Shown here one piece after another: positions 7,161 to 14,937 of a stretch of 55,768 nucleotides of DNA. Source of the DNA: JBCFBK01 sp038562555 (GTDB taxonomy: Bacteria; Bacteroidota; Bacteroidia; Bacteroidales; Prolixibacteraceae); assembly GCA_038562555.1 (NCBI GenBank), contig JBCFBK010000039.1:1-55768 (forward strand), read 5' to 3'. The first letter of the stretch is position 1. Each line of letters opens with the position of its first letter. The position numbers were made by a program, and so were the translations under genes. Under the pieces are notes generated by a model, which saw only the letters and a program-made list of their open reading frames with translations, had not been told where the DNA came from and did not search any database.

Positions 7161-8567
7161 TCATATCTCCTTTGCTATTTCCAGTGCTTTTTTTAGTGCT
7201 GCCAGTTTATTATTCACTTCCTGAAGTTCGTTTTCTTCGACCGAAGCAGCAACGATACCTGCGCCTGCCTGGTAGTAAAGCCGGTTTCCCTTGCTCAGGA
7301 AGGAACGGATCATGATGGCATGATTCAGGGTGTTGTTGAAACCCAGAAAGCCGATGGTCCCTCCGTAATAGCTTCGCCGTTGATTTTCGTAGCGGTCGAT
7401 CAGTTTCATGGCCATGTGTTTTGGAGCTCCGGACAGTGTTCCTGCCGGGAAGGAATTTCCTAAAACAGCAACCATATTGGGATCGTCGGGCAGTTTTCCC
7501 GATACTTCCGACACCAGGTGGATCACGTGAGAGAAATACTGGACCTGGCGAAAGCTGTCTACCCTGACATTTTCTGCATTCCGGCTCAGGTCGTTCCTGG
7601 CCAGGTCGACCAGCATGACATGTTCTGCGTTTTCCTTGGGGTCGGCACAAAGCTTCTCCGCCAGCACCCGGTCCTGCTCGTCATTTCCTGACCGCCGGAA
7701 GGTTCCCGCAATCGGATTGATGATCGCCCTGTTCTTTTTGATCCGCAATTCAGCCTCGGGACTGGATCCGAAGATCCTGAAATCGCCGTAATCGAAGAAA
7801 AAGAGATAAGGGGAGGGGTTAACGGAGCGCAGGGCCCGGTAAACATTGAAATCGTCGCCGGTGAATTGTTGTGAATACTGTCGGGAAAGGACAATCTGGA
7901 ATACATCGCCCCGGCGGCAATGCTCTTTCCCCTTGCTGACCATATAACGGTACTCATCGTCGGTAATGTTCGACGTCTCGCCGCCGTCCAGATTAAAACG
8001 GTTGGCCGGGAACGAGAGGTTACGCAGCAATGATTCGATCTGGTTCATCTCGGCTGTCTCCCCTTCAGGTAAATTCTCAATAAGGGTAATCACGTCTTTA
8101 TGATGATCGATGGCGAGGATGTATTTATAAAAGCAATACTTCACCTCCGGTATGGCGTAGCTCTCTTTTCTTTCGGCTTGAATATCGATCTTTTCGAAGT
8201 ATTTTACGGAGTCGTAGCTCATATATCCAAACAGGCCGTTGACCGGGGCGCCGGCTCCGTCACCGCTCAGCCGGAATGATCTGAAGAAGGCGTTCAGCTC
8301 GCCGGCTACCGGATGGCGGGCATCGATCTGCGTGGTTTGAACCGGCAGGCCTTTCCGCTCGATGGTGATTGTTCCGTTGTCGGCCGTAAAGCAGGCCAGG
8401 GGCTTAATGCAAATGAACGACCATGCATTTTCGTGCCCGTGATAGTCGGAACTCTCCAGCAGGATGGAGTGGGGGTACAGTTCCCGGAATTTCAGGTACA
8501 CGCTCACCGGGGTGAGCGTGTCGGCAAGGATGCTCTTGATGTTTACTTTTACAGAGATCGGGTTCAT
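7161..8567 (-). CDS. trpE: Anthranilate synthase component I
   Basis: Converts chorismate plus ammonia to anthranilate, the committed step; forms a complex with TrpG. At 468 aa the length is normal. The chorismate-binding domain shows FGSSPEAELR, PIAGTFRRSGNDEQD, MLVDLARNDLSR and the GTLSGAPKHMAMKLID segment; the N-terminal regulatory domain includes LLESSDYHG, the region that binds feedback tryptophan in the family. First gene of trpEGDCFBA. Upstream sits a strong intrinsic terminator only 25 bases from the start codon, preceded by a 59-codon ORF, which suggests transcription attenuation of the operon. Confidence 0.97.
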   Translation of the reverse strand: MNPISVKVNIKSILADTLTPVSVYLKFRELYPHSILLESSDYHGHENAWSFICIKPLACFTADNGTITIERKGLPVQTTQIDARHPVAGELNAFFRSFRLSGDGAGAPVNGLFGYMSYDSVKYFEKIDIQAERKESYAIPEVKYCFYKYILAIDHHKDVITLIENLPEGETAEMNQIESLLRNLSFPANRFNLDGGETSNITDDEYRYMVSKGKEHCRRGDVFQIVLSRQYSQQFTGDDFNVYRALRSVNPSPYLFFFDYGDFRIFGSSPEAELRIKKNRAIINPIAGTFRRSGNDEQDRVLAEKLCADPKENAEHVMLVDLARNDLSRNAENVRVDSFRQVQYFSHVIHLVSEVSGKLPDDPNMVAVLGNSFPAGTLSGAPKHMAMKLIDRYENQRRSYYGGTIGFLGFNNTLNHAIMIRSFLSKGNRLYYQAGAGIVAASVEENELQEVNNKLAALKKALEIAKEI

Positions 8568-8593
8568 ATAAATGGATTTTTCAAATTTTGCAC

Positions 8594-8632
8594 AAAAAAA
8601 AGCGGCTTACCGTGTCCGATAAGCCGCTTTTT
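8594..8632. terminator. Intrinsic terminator / possible trp attenuator
   Basis: On the minus strand: AAAAAGCGGCTTA, ten-base loop, TAAGCCGCTTTTT, a perfect 13-bp stem running into eight T. The stop codon TAA of the upstream 59-codon ORF is the first triplet of the descending arm, so a ribosome finishing that ORF would cover the hairpin. The T-run ends 27 bases before the trpE ATG. It could simply end the small gene's transcript, or act as an attenuator for trp. Confidence 0.85.
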
Positions 8633-8786
8633 CATTCATGACTGGCATGACTGCTACTTCTCTCCACGGGTATGTGAAAAGTTTTCGCGCCACCAATTTG
8701 TTGTCATAAATGTACTCATGTCCGCTATTTTTAAAAATACCAATATGGCTGTTTCTTCTTAAAGAAGATCCCACCACGGAAGCCAT
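8607..8786 (-). CDS. Small ORF upstream of trpE (59 aa), unknown
   Basis: ATG at 8786 and TAA at 8607-8609 enclose 59 codons. The product starts MASVVGSSLRRNSHIGIF, continues with a Tyr/Lys-rich middle (HEYIYDNKLVARKLFTYPW) and ends with MNEKAAYRTR. It has a single Trp codon (residue 41), so it is not a classical leader peptide with tandem Trp codons. No signal peptide or membrane helix is seen. Codon use looks like that of a real gene, and its stop lies within the terminator stem. It may be a small protein gene or a regulatory leader; I do not recognise the family. Confidence 0.5.
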   Translation of the reverse strand: MASVVGSSLRRNSHIGIFKNSGHEYIYDNKLVARKLFTYPWREVAVMPVMNEKAAYRTR

Positions 8787-8880
8787 ATTGTATTTAAAGT
8801 TTCACTTTGAAAGTGTAAAAGAATAAATTTAAAACCGGATTTGCAAATTTTTTTGCGTTAAATAATTATTAAGGCACGGG

Positions 8881-8913
8881 GCTTCAGGCTACGGACGGCC
8901 GGCAGCCTGAAGC
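8881..8913. terminator. Hairpin after the PHP-domain gene
   Basis: Perfect 10-bp inverted repeat GCTTCAGGCT / AGCCTGAAGC with a 13-base GC-rich loop, 9 bases beyond the stop of the minus-strand phosphodiesterase gene. There is no long T-run, so it may be a weak terminator or an mRNA 3' stabiliser. Confidence 0.5.
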
Positions 8914-8921
8914 TTCCTTGC

Positions 8922-10034
8922 TTACCGGTTTGGTACATCGATATTGACCGGGAGGCTTTCACCTTTAATGGTGATGAGGTTGCTCACTTCGTAAAAAAGC
9001 TTTAAAGAAGGCATTTGGGCAACTTCGTCGGAGGTGCCTTCCAGGTCAATGGCCACGGAACGATGTGCTTCGAGGGTGATGTACGCAGGAGCTGAAAAGC
9101 CAACGGAAGGCTGACGTTTTCGCAGCCGGAAGCTAATATCGCTGTCGTTATAAATACTGATGGTCTTGATCTCGTGATTTTGCAGGCGGACCTGCGGACT
9201 TTTCACCTGGATTGAATTCAGGAAAATGGGTGTCAGGAAACGCCGTTCGCCGACAATGGTGTCACCGCCAAAATAAGCAGCCGTGCGTCGCTCAAGCAAG
9301 GCTTGTTTTACGGCACCTGCTGTTTTTTCGGTTGCAAAAACAAGCGTTACCGGCCGTTGTTTTTCCCCCTTGACCCTACTTGCCGGCGCGTGTATGTCGG
9401 AATTCGCGAAGATGGTGAGATTCCTCTCATCGGCCCATTTCAGAGCGATGGGGTAATACTCGTTTTCGCTGAATATTTCGATACCTTTCATGATCCCGGC
9501 GCCGGTCAGGCGGGTATGGTCGGTCCACCATTCGGTGGCCTGGGGCTGTTGTTCTTTCCGCCCCGGATGGTTCCAGAAAACAAATGCACCCTGTTCCCGT
9601 GCCTCAACACAGGCTTCCCACCAGTCTTCACGTTCAATTAAATTGGCATTTTTAAGAAAGATCGCATTCAGGTGCCCGGGAGGCATTTTTCGGGTGATCT
9701 CAGCGCCTTTTATCAGCAGGATCCCGATCTGGTTGGCGAGGGGCTCTGCAATCTCAAAGACCCTGTTGTGGTCGGCATCCAGATCCTGCGAGTGAGGGCG
9801 ATACTCAACGTGGTCGGTAATGGAGATGACATCCAGTCCTTCCATCCAGGCTTCCTGCACCCTGACCGTGGGCCAGACATCGCCATCGGAGAAGACCGTA
9901 TGCATGTGGAAATCGCATTTCAGCGTTTTATATCCGAGAATGTCGGGGATATGGATTTCCTTCCGGTTTTGTGTAAATCCGGATGAAACTGTAAACAGAA
10001 AGAACCCCAACAAGCTGATTAATAGGTTATGCAT
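8922..10034 (-). CDS. Secreted PHP-domain phosphodiesterase (Sb-PDE-like)
   Basis: A 370-aa protein with a cleavable signal peptide (MHNLLISLLGFFLFTVSSGFTQ). The PHP metal-binding motifs are CDFHMHTVFSDG near residue 42, ITDHVEYRPH, the Glu of KGAEIT, WNHPG and ANSDIHAPA. PHP proteins hydrolyse phosphoesters using a two- or three-metal centre; exported Bacteroidota members have been annotated as Sb-PDE family phosphodiesterases. The C-terminal 120 residues look like a beta-sandwich. The substrate cannot be told from sequence. It stands alone between trp and the metal importer, with a hairpin after it. The metal-dependent fold next to a Zn/Mn-type importer may be coincidence. Confidence 0.85.
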   Translation of the reverse strand: MHNLLISLLGFFLFTVSSGFTQNRKEIHIPDILGYKTLKCDFHMHTVFSDGDVWPTVRVQEAWMEGLDVISITDHVEYRPHSQDLDADHNRVFEIAEPLANQIGILLIKGAEITRKMPPGHLNAIFLKNANLIEREDWWEACVEAREQGAFVFWNHPGRKEQQPQATEWWTDHTRLTGAGIMKGIEIFSENEYYPIALKWADERNLTIFANSDIHAPASRVKGEKQRPVTLVFATEKTAGAVKQALLERRTAAYFGGDTIVGERRFLTPIFLNSIQVKSPQVRLQNHEIKTISIYNDSDISFRLRKRQPSVGFSAPAYITLEAHRSVAIDLEGTSDEVAQMPSLKLFYEVSNLITIKGESLPVNIDVPNR

Positions 10035-10109
10035 GGTTCATATTTTTTTGAAAGTTAGTTAAAAGTGGTGTAGTTTAGCGATAGATCCTGTTAAAGAATT
10101 GTTGTTTTT

Positions 10110-10961
10110 TCAGGCACGCTTCAGGAAAGCTTGCGGGGTTTTCTTTCGTCTTTTCGTGATCAGCTTCAGCCATTTCATTAAGCCGAACAGGATGACCAGC
10201 GTAAAAATGATCGAAGCTCCCGACGGAATATCGGCAAAAAATGAAATCAGCAAACCGCTGAATGAGCCCAGAAAAGCGAAGCCCACCGACAGGAACATCA
10301 TCCGTTTAAAATCGTTGGTAAAAAGATTGGCTGTTGCCTGTGGCAGGGTCAGCAACGAAAGGATCAGGATAATGCCTACCACACGGATGTTCAATACGAT
10401 GGTAATGGCAATCAAGCTCATAAGCAGGTAATTGATGCGGTTTACGGCCAGACCGGTCGTTTTGGCGAATTCTTCGTTAAAAGCCACATACAGGATTGTC
10501 CGGTACATGGTCAGAAAGAAGCCGGCAAGAACCAGGCAAAGCGACGCCATGAGCCAGATTTCGGTGGTCGATACCGTGAGGATGCTCCCGAATAAATAGC
10601 TCATCAGGTTGGGTGCGTATCCCGGTGACAGGTAGATAAAGATGATACCGATCGCCATGCCCAACGACCACCAGATGGCAATGGAAGAATCTTCTCTCAA
10701 CTTGCCTTTTTGTGTGAAAAACTGGATACCCAGGGCCGATAAGACAGAAAAAACGGCAGCGCCAAAAAGAGGATTCAGGCCCAAAAAATAACCGATACCG
10801 ATGCCGCCAAATGAGGCGTGGGTAATGCCGCCGCTAATGAACACAATGCGCCGGGAAACAATGTAGGTTCCGATCAGTCCGCAGCTAATGGCGCTGAACA
10901 GTGACGCCCAGAAGGCATGCAAAAAAAAATCGTATGAGAACAGATCAATGAATGTGTCCAT
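10110..10961 (-). CDS. znuB: Zinc/manganese ABC transporter permease (ABC-3 family)
   Basis: Inner-membrane permease of a metal importer, 283 aa with about eight hydrophobic helices. The GLIGTYIVSRRIVFISGGITHASFG region after the first helix is the ABC-3 family signature. The C-terminal tail is basic (ITKRRKKTPQAFLKRA). The gene start overlaps the end of the ATPase gene by 17 bases, so the two are translationally coupled. Together with the ATPase and the His-rich binding protein it forms a complete importer. Whether zinc or manganese is the substrate rests on the His-rich loop of the binding protein, which favours zinc. Confidence 0.92.
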   Translation of the reverse strand: MDTFIDLFSYDFFLHAFWASLFSAISCGLIGTYIVSRRIVFISGGITHASFGGIGIGYFLGLNPLFGAAVFSVLSALGIQFFTQKGKLREDSSIAIWWSLGMAIGIIFIYLSPGYAPNLMSYLFGSILTVSTTEIWLMASLCLVLAGFFLTMYRTILYVAFNEEFAKTTGLAVNRINYLLMSLIAITIVLNIRVVGIILILSLLTLPQATANLFTNDFKRMMFLSVGFAFLGSFSGLLISFFADIPSGASIIFTLVILFGLMKWLKLITKRRKKTPQAFLKRA

Positions 10962-11712
10962 GTTCGTGCTCCTTGTCGTGCAATTTTAATACCGTGTGAG
11001 GAATATCTCCGTGTGTGATGATCTGCAACGGGCAGTTATAAGAGGCCAGTTGTTCGGAACTGATGACGTTGTCGGGATGGTAATGCAGGTGCATGTTGAC
11101 GCAGGCTATGGTTTTCACGTAATAGGTGATGGTACCGACGTCGTGCGATACCAGGACAATAGCCATCCGTTTATTTAATTCTTTCAGCTTTCCGTACAGT
11201 TCATTCTCAAAATGGTTATCGACGAATGAATCAGGTTCATCCAGTATCAGCAATTCCGGATCATTCATGAGTGAGCGGCAAAGAAAAACACGTTGCATCT
11301 GGCCGCCCGAAAGTTCGCCGATGGCTTTGTTTCGCAGATGGCTGATGCCCATTTCGCTGAGGAGGGCTTCTGCATGCTCAATTTCAGTCCGCTTGTTTTT
11401 AAAAAGGCTGAAATGCTGTCCTTCCGATTTGCCGGAGCGGACGACATCAATCACTTTTATGGGGAAACGTTTATCGATTTGGTTGATCTGCGGGAGATAG
11501 CCAATTTTCGCTGCAGGTATATGAAACGTAATCTTGCCTTCAAGGGGCTTGACAAGCCCCAGCATCGCCTTGATCAGTGTGGTTTTGCCGCCACCGTTTG
11601 GCCCGATCATTCCCAGGAAATCATTTTCGCTGATGTCCAGATTAACCTCCTTCAGCACCACTTCATCGTCATATCCGGCACTGAGGTTTTTTATAGCTAC
11701 AAGTTTTTTCAT
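10945..11712 (-). CDS. znuC: Zinc/manganese ABC transporter ATPase with His-rich tail
   Basis: Energises metal import. 255 aa with Walker A GPNGGGKTTLIK, Q-loop YLPQINQ, signature LSGGQMQR, Walker B LLILDEPDSFVD and H-loop LVSHD. The extreme C-terminus, HDKEHEHGHIH, holds five histidines, more usual in a binding protein or chaperone than in an ATPase; it might sense or buffer zinc (inference). The stop overlaps the permease start, and the start codon directly abuts the stop of znuA. Confidence 0.94.
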   Translation of the reverse strand: MKKLVAIKNLSAGYDDEVVLKEVNLDISENDFLGMIGPNGGGKTTLIKAMLGLVKPLEGKITFHIPAAKIGYLPQINQIDKRFPIKVIDVVRSGKSEGQHFSLFKNKRTEIEHAEALLSEMGISHLRNKAIGELSGGQMQRVFLCRSLMNDPELLILDEPDSFVDNHFENELYGKLKELNKRMAIVLVSHDVGTITYYVKTIACVNMHLHYHPDNVISSEQLASYNCPLQIITHGDIPHTVLKLHDKEHEHGHIH

Positions 11713-12582
11713 TTATTTATCTGATACGGATGCAATTTTTCGGGCAATATCCCGTAGCTGTTTATCCCACTGTTCGTTCAAAGGATCTATCTGAACAACG
11801 TCGCCCCCGATTTCACGGGCAAGCTGCTGTGCATTTTCGGCATCGAACTCCTTTTGAATAAAAATAATCCGGATATTTTCAGACCGGGCCTCCTCAATCA
11901 AAGAACGCATGTGTTTGGGTGAAGGTTCTTTTCCGTCAACCTCTAGAGCGATTTGTTCCAGTTGATATTGACGCGCGAAGTAAGTTAATGCCGGATGAAA
12001 AATCAGGAATTTCCGGTTTTTAAGCTGACTGAGGGTTGCTTTTATGTCCTCGTTGAGCCGGTCGATTTCGTTCTGGAAGGATTCGTAATTCTGTTTCAGC
12101 ACGTTCTCTTTTTCAGGAAGAAGACTGGCCAGCGCCTGGTAAGTCTCGTTCACGATCTTCTTCACTTCATCAGGAGACGACCAGATGTGCGGATCAATAC
12201 CATGCAGGTGAACATGATCGCCATGCGATTCTTCTTCCTCGTCTCCTGCAATCCAGTCGGCCTGCACGGCGGTGTCAAAAATCTTCAGGCCCGGGGTACT
12301 TTGCCTGATCTTGTCGTGCCAGGATTCCTCAAACCCTACTTTGCCGATGCGCAACCAGGCTGCTGATTTCGACAATTCCCTCATTTGAGAAGGCATAAGT
12401 GAATAGAGCTCCGGACTTGCACCCGGCGGGACCAGCACATGAACCTCTACAAGCTCGCCGGCAATTTTTTCAACAAAATATTTTTGAGGAAGGATACTGA
12501 CGGAAATAATCATTTTATGGCCGGATGGTCCGGAATTACAACCAACGGCGATGATGGCCAGGAGCAGAATTAATTTCTTCAT
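11713..12582 (-). CDS. znuA: Zinc-binding lipoprotein of ABC importer
   Basis: Cluster A-I solute-binding protein that delivers metal to ZnuB. I place the start at 12582 (MKKLILLLAIIAVGCNSG), which gives a proper lipobox with the acylated Cys; the longer frame adds 19 unlikely residues. An acidic/His-rich loop (EEEESHGDHVHLHG) near residue 120 and the conserved HIWSSPDEV, IFHPALTYFA and DPLNEQW segments are typical of ZnuA. About 290 aa. The first gene of znuACB, with a TATCTTTG box 19 bases upstream of the ATG. Confidence 0.93.
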   Translation of the reverse strand: MKKLILLLAIIAVGCNSGPSGHKMIISVSILPQKYFVEKIAGELVEVHVLVPPGASPELYSLMPSQMRELSKSAAWLRIGKVGFEESWHDKIRQSTPGLKIFDTAVQADWIAGDEEEESHGDHVHLHGIDPHIWSSPDEVKKIVNETYQALASLLPEKENVLKQNYESFQNEIDRLNEDIKATLSQLKNRKFLIFHPALTYFARQYQLEQIALEVDGKEPSPKHMRSLIEEARSENIRIIFIQKEFDAENAQQLAREIGGDVVQIDPLNEQWDKQLRDIARKIASVSDK

Positions 12583-12600
12583 ATGGAAATAATTGTTAAT

Positions 12601-12608
12601 CAAAGATA
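12601..12608 (-). promoter_or_regulatory. Candidate -7 box for znuACB
   Basis: TATCTTTG on the minus strand matches the Bacteroidota TAnnTTTG -7 consensus, 18 bases before the znuA start codon. No convincing TTTG -33 box is at 17-21 bases, so support is partial. Confidence 0.4.
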
Positions 12609-12613
12609 ACCCA

Positions 12614-12904
12614 TTAATCAGTTCTTTGTTGGCGGACATCGGGGGTTTTTTTCGGCTTTAGTTCCTGTACCGGGATTTTATGCCGGGGAGGAACCGGGTC
12701 ATATCCGTGAGTTCCCCAGGGGTGGCATCGAGAGATCCGGCGGGTTGCCAGCCACAGTCCCTTAAAAGGGCCATGGATCTTAATGGCCTCAATGGCATAT
12801 TGTGAGCAGGTAGGTACATGACGGCATGAAGCCGGGATCAGCGGAGAAAGGGCATATTTGTAAAAATATACCGGGGCCAGCAGTATCCAGCTTAAAATTT
12901 TCAT
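12614..12904 (-). CDS. yidD: Membrane protein insertion efficiency factor YidD
   Basis: Small membrane-associated protein thought to help YidC-dependent insertion. I use the ATG at 12904 (MKILSWILLAPVYFYKYALSPLIP), the usual YidD N-terminus. The family signature is present: CRHVPTCSQYAIEAIKIHG, and RRISRCHPWG with the invariant Cys residues. A hydrophilic Lys/Pro-rich C-terminal tail makes it a little longer (96 aa) than the core family. It is normally found near rnpA and yidC; here it is beside the zinc importer, so the context gives no extra information. Confidence 0.93.
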   Translation of the reverse strand: MKILSWILLAPVYFYKYALSPLIPASCRHVPTCSQYAIEAIKIHGPFKGLWLATRRISRCHPWGTHGYDPVPPRHKIPVQELKPKKTPDVRQQRTD

Positions 12905-12968
12905 GATGTACCTCACAACACAGTGCATGGACGATGATTTGGATGCGGCAAAAGTAATAAGAAAGTAG

Positions 12969-13079
12969 CAGGGCGCAAGAATAGAAAAAGCTTTTAGCTG
13001 TTAGCTGTTAGTAAGAATGAAAAACCAGTTACCTTCTTACCTTGCAACCTTGTTACCTTGCAACCTTTTCCGGTTTTTG
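12969..13079. repeat. Intergenic repeat mosaic, units D-E-B
   Basis: Near-copy of 1569-1655: AGAATAGAAAAAGC, tandem TTAGCTG units, GTAAGAATGAAAAAC, CAGTTACC, then two ACCTTGCAACCTTGTTACC units and CCTTTTCCGG. It differs by an extra E unit and small indels. It fills the divergent gap between yidD (minus) and the reductase gene (plus). Confidence 0.88.
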
Positions 13080-13125
13080 TTTCATTGAACCATCTTGTTG
13101 ATTTTACGTTTAGTGGGGAAAACAG

Positions 13126-13818
13126 ATGATCAATACAATGACAAAAGCTGAAGAGTATGCCAGGAAAGAAAGAGAACTGTTTGAGGAAGTCGTGATCAGC
13201 AATGACGAGATTTCACCCGAGGTTTTTTTACTTTCCGTGAAGCGCAGGTTCGATTTTATAGCCGGGCAGGTTGTTAAACTCGCCGTCGACAGGCAGGAAC
13301 CACCCCGGATTTACAGTATTTGCAGTGGAAATAAGGAAGATGAACTTCGTATTCTCTTCAATATAAAAAATGATGGTTACCTGACTCCCAGGCTGGCTTC
13401 CCTTCGTCCCGGCGACACGGTGATGATCAGCCAGCCGTATGGAGGATTCAGGGGGTTTGACGGGCCGGGCTGGTGGATTGCTTCGGGAACGGGTATCGCT
13501 CCATTTTACAGCATGCTCCGGTCAGGTCAGGGAGAGCATAAAGTCTTGCTGCATGGCGTAAGTTACCTGAATCAGTTTTACTTTCAGGAAGAACTGACCC
13601 GTGTGCTGGGTGAAAATTACCGGCGGTGTTGCACCCGTGAGTTTTCGGAAGACGTATCGCGGGGAAGGGTGACCGACTACCTGAGGCGGCAGGACCGGCT
13701 TCCGGCCGACGTCTTGTATTACTTATGCGGAAAGCCTTTAATGGTGGTCGAAGTGCGTGATTTGCTGATCGAAAGGGGTGTTCCTTTTGAGAACATCATT
13801 GCCGAAATTTATTTTTAA
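13126..13818 (+). CDS. FAD/NAD(P)-binding ferredoxin reductase-type protein
   Basis: 230 aa protein of the FNR superfamily, with no attached electron-transfer domain. The FAD motif is RIYSICS near residue 64, the NAD(P)-phosphate loop is IASGTGIAPFYSM near residue 120, and the C-terminal YYLCGKPLMVVEVRDLLI...AEIYF is the usual end of the fold. Members transfer electrons between NAD(P)H and ferredoxin, flavodoxin or an oxygenase component; the partner is unknown. ATG at 13126 is used; a second in-frame ATG at 13138 is also possible. It lies 20 bases before rlmN. Confidence 0.85.
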   Translation: MINTMTKAEEYARKERELFEEVVISNDEISPEVFLLSVKRRFDFIAGQVVKLAVDRQEPPRIYSICSGNKEDELRILFNIKNDGYLTPRLASLRPGDTVMISQPYGGFRGFDGPGWWIASGTGIAPFYSMLRSGQGEHKVLLHGVSYLNQFYFQEELTRVLGENYRRCCTREFSEDVSRGRVTDYLRRQDRLPADVLYYLCGKPLMVVEVRDLLIERGVPFENIIAEIYF

Positions 13819-13823
13819 CTTTG
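13816..13823 (+). promoter_or_regulatory. Candidate -7 box for rlmN
   Basis: TAACTTTG matches TAnnTTTG exactly, overlapping the stop of the reductase gene. The rlmN ATG is 16 bases downstream, which fits a short leader. A TTTTG at 13785-13789 is 26 bases upstream, longer than the usual -33 spacing. Confidence 0.45.
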
Positions 13824-13838
13824 CCAAAAACAAGAACC

Positions 13839-14867
13839 ATGGCGAAGGAGCCTTTATTTGGAAAGACACTGGAAGAACTTCAGGCCGTATGCGCGGAACT
13901 GGGACTCCCTGGATTTACAGCAAAGCAATTGGCCGACTGGCTCTATAAAAAACCAGTCAGTTCGATTGCCGACATGACCAATCTTTCCAAAAAAGCCAGG
14001 GAAGCGCTGAGCGAATATTATGTTTTCGGTTTAGCTGACCCTACCCGTGTTCAGGAAAGCAAAGATGGAACCAAAAAATACCTTTTCCCTACCGGAGGGG
14101 GCCGGTTTATTGAGACGGCCATGATTCCTGAACGGACGCGGACGACTGTCTGCGTTTCTTCACAGGTCGGCTGTAAAATGGGGTGTTTGTTTTGTATGAC
14201 CGGGAAACAAGGCTTCCAGGGACAGCTTACCGCTGGTGAGATTGTCAATCAAATCCGAAATATTCCCGAGTGGGAACAAATCAGTAACGTTGTTTATATG
14301 GGCATGGGCGAGCCGTTCGATAATCTGGACGAAGTGTTAAAAAGTACACAGATCCTGACCAGTGAATGGGGATTTGCCATGAGCCCGCGGCGAATTACGG
14401 TCTCGTCGATTGGCATTGTTCCCGGACTGGTACGTTTTCTGAACGAAAGTGAGGCTCATCTGGCTATCAGCCTGCATACGCCTTTTCATGACGAGCGGAA
14501 GAACCTGATGCCGGTTGAAATAGCCTATCCGCTGGACGAAGTGCTGAATGAGATCCGCAACTGGGATTTCGGACGCCAGCGGCGTGTTTCATTTGAATAT
14601 ATCGTCTTCCATGGATTGAATGATACCCCAGGGCATGTGAAGGAGATGGCCCGTATCCTTAACGGAATAAAATGCCGGATCAACCTGATCCGCTTTCACC
14701 CGATACCTAACACGCCCTTGCAGGGAACCGACGAAGCCTCGCTGGAGGCGTTTAAAGCCGCACTTAGTGCCAAAGGGATTACCACAACGATCCGTGCCTC
14801 ACGCGGACAGGATATCTATGCTGCCTGCGGATTGCTGTCGACGAAGGAATTGGTGAATAGCCAGTAA
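13839..14867 (+). CDS. rlmN: 23S rRNA/tRNA adenine-C2 methyltransferase RlmN
   Basis: Radical-SAM enzyme that methylates C2 of A2503 in 23S rRNA and A37 of some tRNAs. I choose the ATG at 13839 (MAKEPLFGKTLEEL); the frame is open back to 13821 but those codons follow the candidate -7 box. 342 aa. The [4Fe-4S] motif is CKMGCLFC in QVGCKMGCLFCMTGKQGF, and the MGMGEP SAM motif follows near residue 155. The C-terminal catalytic cysteine lies in RGQDIYAACG, and the first in FIETAMIPERTRTTVCVSSQ. Confidence 0.97.
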   Translation: MAKEPLFGKTLEELQAVCAELGLPGFTAKQLADWLYKKPVSSIADMTNLSKKAREALSEYYVFGLADPTRVQESKDGTKKYLFPTGGGRFIETAMIPERTRTTVCVSSQVGCKMGCLFCMTGKQGFQGQLTAGEIVNQIRNIPEWEQISNVVYMGMGEPFDNLDEVLKSTQILTSEWGFAMSPRRITVSSIGIVPGLVRFLNESEAHLAISLHTPFHDERKNLMPVEIAYPLDEVLNEIRNWDFGRQRRVSFEYIVFHGLNDTPGHVKEMARILNGIKCRINLIRFHPIPNTPLQGTDEASLEAFKAALSAKGITTTIRASRGQDIYAACGLLSTKELVNSQ

Positions 14868-14890
14868 GCTCTTAGCTTTTAGCTATTAGT
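14865..14890. repeat. Unit D repeat at the rlmN stop codon
   Basis: TAAGCTCTTAGCTTTTAGCT followed by ATTAGT: three imperfect TTAGCTn units beginning with the rlmN stop codon itself. Confidence 0.75.
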
Positions 14891-14937
14891 ATTGCTGCAA
14901 ATTTCCTAACTTGCATGTTTGTTGAAAGATAATAAAT

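Noticed and set aside
8607..8786. Classical trp leader peptide with tandem Trp codons
   Set aside because: Only one Trp codon is present, and 59 codons is long for a leader. It is reported instead as an unknown small ORF with an open regulatory hypothesis.
12583..12639. Longer N-terminus for ZnuA
   Set aside because: The extra 19 residues precede a normal lipoprotein signal and would block it; a -7 box lies within them.
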